Below are positions 4,639 through 5,767 of a stretch of DNA of 5,767 nucleotides, one piece after another. A program made the translations under genes and the position numbers. Below the pieces are notes generated by a model that saw only the letters and a list, made by a program, of their open reading frames with translations, was not told where the DNA came from and did not search any database. Source of the DNA: Candidatus Apopatosoma intestinale (GTDB lineage Bacteria > Bacillota > Clostridia > Oscillospirales > CAG-272); NCBI GenBank assembly GCA_018064545.1, contig JAGHUY010000276.1, forward strand, positions 1-5,767, in the 5' to 3' direction. How positions within the stretch are numbered: position 1 is the first letter of the stretch; every line of letters begins with the position of its first letter.

Positions 4639-5767
4639 ATGATTCATCTGTTTTCTTCCGATATCGCCGCCATTTCCACCCCGCGCGGAAAGGGCGGCAT
4701 CGCCGTCATCCGGATGTCGGGTGAACACGCGGTGGAGATCGCGTCCCGCTTCGTCTCCCCGAGAAGCGGAAAGCCGATTTCGGAAATCCCATCCCATCAC
4801 GCATTTCTCGCCGACGTGAAAACGGCCGACGGAGAGGTGCTGGATGACGCGGTCGTCACCGTATTTCGCGCTCCCGCTTCCTTTACCGGAGAGGACACGG
4901 TCGAAATCTCCTGTCACGGAGGCGTGCTTCTGTCCGCCCGGATTCTCTCCCGCGCGATCGAATGCGGAGCCGTACAGGCAGGGCCGGGTGAATTTACCCG
5001 CCGCGCCTTTGTCAACGGCAAAATCGGCCTTTCTCAGGCGGAAGCAGTCATCGGTAAGATCGACGCCAAGACCGACACGGGACTCCGTCTGTGGGAGAAT
5101 GCCGCACAAGGGAAAATCAAGGCGGAGACCGACCGTCTCTTTGACAAGATCGCCGGCATCGTCGCCGACGTTTACGCCGGCATCGACTTCCCCGAAGAGG
5201 ATTTGCAGACGATGAACGCGGACGAAATGCGTTCGTCCATCCTCGACGTGAAAGCCGATCTGCAAAAACTCGAAAAATCCTATCGCACCGGCCACGCCGT
5301 CTGTGAGGGCGTGGAGACCGTCATCTGCGGCAAGCCGAATACCGGTAAATCCACTCTCTTAAATCTTCTCTGCGGTGAAGATCGCGCCATCGTGACAAGC
5401 ACCGCCGGCACCACGCGCGACGTCATCACCGAGACCGTGGCCGTCGGGGATATTCTGCTTCGCCTCTGCGACACCGCCGGCATCCGCGAGACGTCCGACG
5501 AGATCGAAAAAATGGGCGTTGACCGTTCTCTTTCCGCGCTGGAAAGAGCCGAACTCGTCCTTGCCGTCTTTGACGGTTCGCGTCCTCTTGACGAAGAAGA
5601 CCGCCGTCTGCTCTCCCTGCTCCGCGAAAAAACGCGTCCGGGAAGCGAGACCATCGCGGTCGTCAACAAAGCCGACGTCGGGACGGTCTGGGATCACTCC
5701 GTACTCGGCTTTGCCCATACGCTCGTCCTGTCCGTCCGCGAGGAAACGGCAAAAGACGTTCTGACCG
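4639..5767 (+). CDS. mnmE: MnmE (TrmE), tRNA uridine-34 modification GTPase, C-terminus beyond the window
   Basis: The first 376 residues of MnmE, a GTPase that with MnmG installs the aminomethyl-type group on C5 of wobble uridine in certain tRNAs. The N-terminal folate-binding domain is shown by DIAAISTPRGKGGIAVIRMSG-like residues 8-28 and by FTGEDTVEISCHGG and AFVNGKIGLSQAEAV. A helical segment precedes the inserted G domain: P-loop GKPNTGKST at 231-239, G2 TTRD at 258-261, G3 DTAGI at 278-282, and G4 NKAD at 343-346. The final helical part and its usual C-terminal Cys motif would lie beyond base 5767. The frame stays open to the edge. AGAAAGGA (4626-4633), 5 bases before the ATG, fixes the start. 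It follows jag as in most Bacillota, with mnmG expected next, but here a hairpin separates it from jag. Confidence 0.96.
   Translation, partial: MIHLFSSDIAAISTPRGKGGIAVIRMSGEHAVEIASRFVSPRSGKPISEIPSHHAFLADVKTADGEVLDDAVVTVFRAPASFTGEDTVEISCHGGVLLSARILSRAIECGAVQAGPGEFTRRAFVNGKIGLSQAEAVIGKIDAKTDTGLRLWENAAQGKIKAETDRLFDKIAGIVADVYAGIDFPEEDLQTMNADEMRSSILDVKADLQKLEKSYRTGHAVCEGVETVICGKPNTGKSTLLNLLCGEDRAIVTSTAGTTRDVITETVAVGDILLRLCDTAGIRETSDEIEKMGVDRSLSALERAELVLAVFDGSRPLDEEDRRLLSLLREKTRPGSETIAVVNKADVGTVWDHSVLGFAHTLVLSVREETAKDVLT

Noticed and set aside
4155..5718. Further long minus-strand frames opposite jag and mnmE (4155-4640, 4624-5295, 5359-5718)
   Set aside because: Same cause: all lie in exact codon register with the genuine genes. 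The sense genes carry unmistakable family motifs.
1..5767. CRISPR array, insertion sequence, tRNA or rRNA gene, phage or defence genes
   Set aside because: No regularly spaced repeats, transposase motifs, terminal inverted repeats, tRNA-like folds or defence-protein motifs were seen on either strand.

Overview
The window suggests a member of the Bacillota, most likely a clostridial lineage of fairly high GC for that phylum. The grounds are strong AAGGAGG-type ribosome binding sites, a short YtrA-type GntR regulator with an ABC-2 transporter cassette, and the conserved gene order rpmH-rnpA-yidD-yidC-jag-mnmE, which in Bacillota normally lies beside the chromosomal origin. YidC has no lipoprotein signal. 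I cannot name the genus from sequence alone.

Left part, minus strand (1-1400): a compact GntR regulator / ABC ATPase / ABC-2 permease operon, with the permease cut by the window edge. The genes are tightly packed: one shared base between regulator and ATPase, 19 shared bases between ATPase and permease. A TTGACA-17-TATCAT promoter drives it, and an imperfect palindrome sits over the predicted start of transcription, which suggests autoregulation.

Middle (1400-1571): an A/T-rich divergent control region without a gene. It serves the minus-strand operon and the strong plus-strand rpmH promoter (TTGACA-18-TATAAT).

Right part, plus strand (1572-5767): rpmH (ribosomal protein bL34), rnpA (RNase P protein), yidD and yidC (membrane protein insertion), jag/khpB (KH-R3H RNA-binding protein) and mnmE (tRNA wobble-uridine GTPase, cut at the right edge). 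These genes join ribosome assembly, tRNA maturation and modification, and membrane insertion of nascent proteins. Two terminator-like hairpins divide the cluster, one between rpmH and rnpA and one right before mnmE. Neither leaves room for a promoter before the next gene, so they look like read-through attenuators that set expression steps.

This is mainly a conserved core locus, and I see no new defence or mobile system. The less ordinary points are the hairpins in front of rnpA and mnmE, an AUGUGA start-stop overlapping the GUG start of rnpA, a long Arg/Asp-rich tail on Jag encoded partly by a hexanucleotide repeat, a large extracytoplasmic loop in YidC, and a GntR/ABC cassette where dnaA and the origin are usually found.
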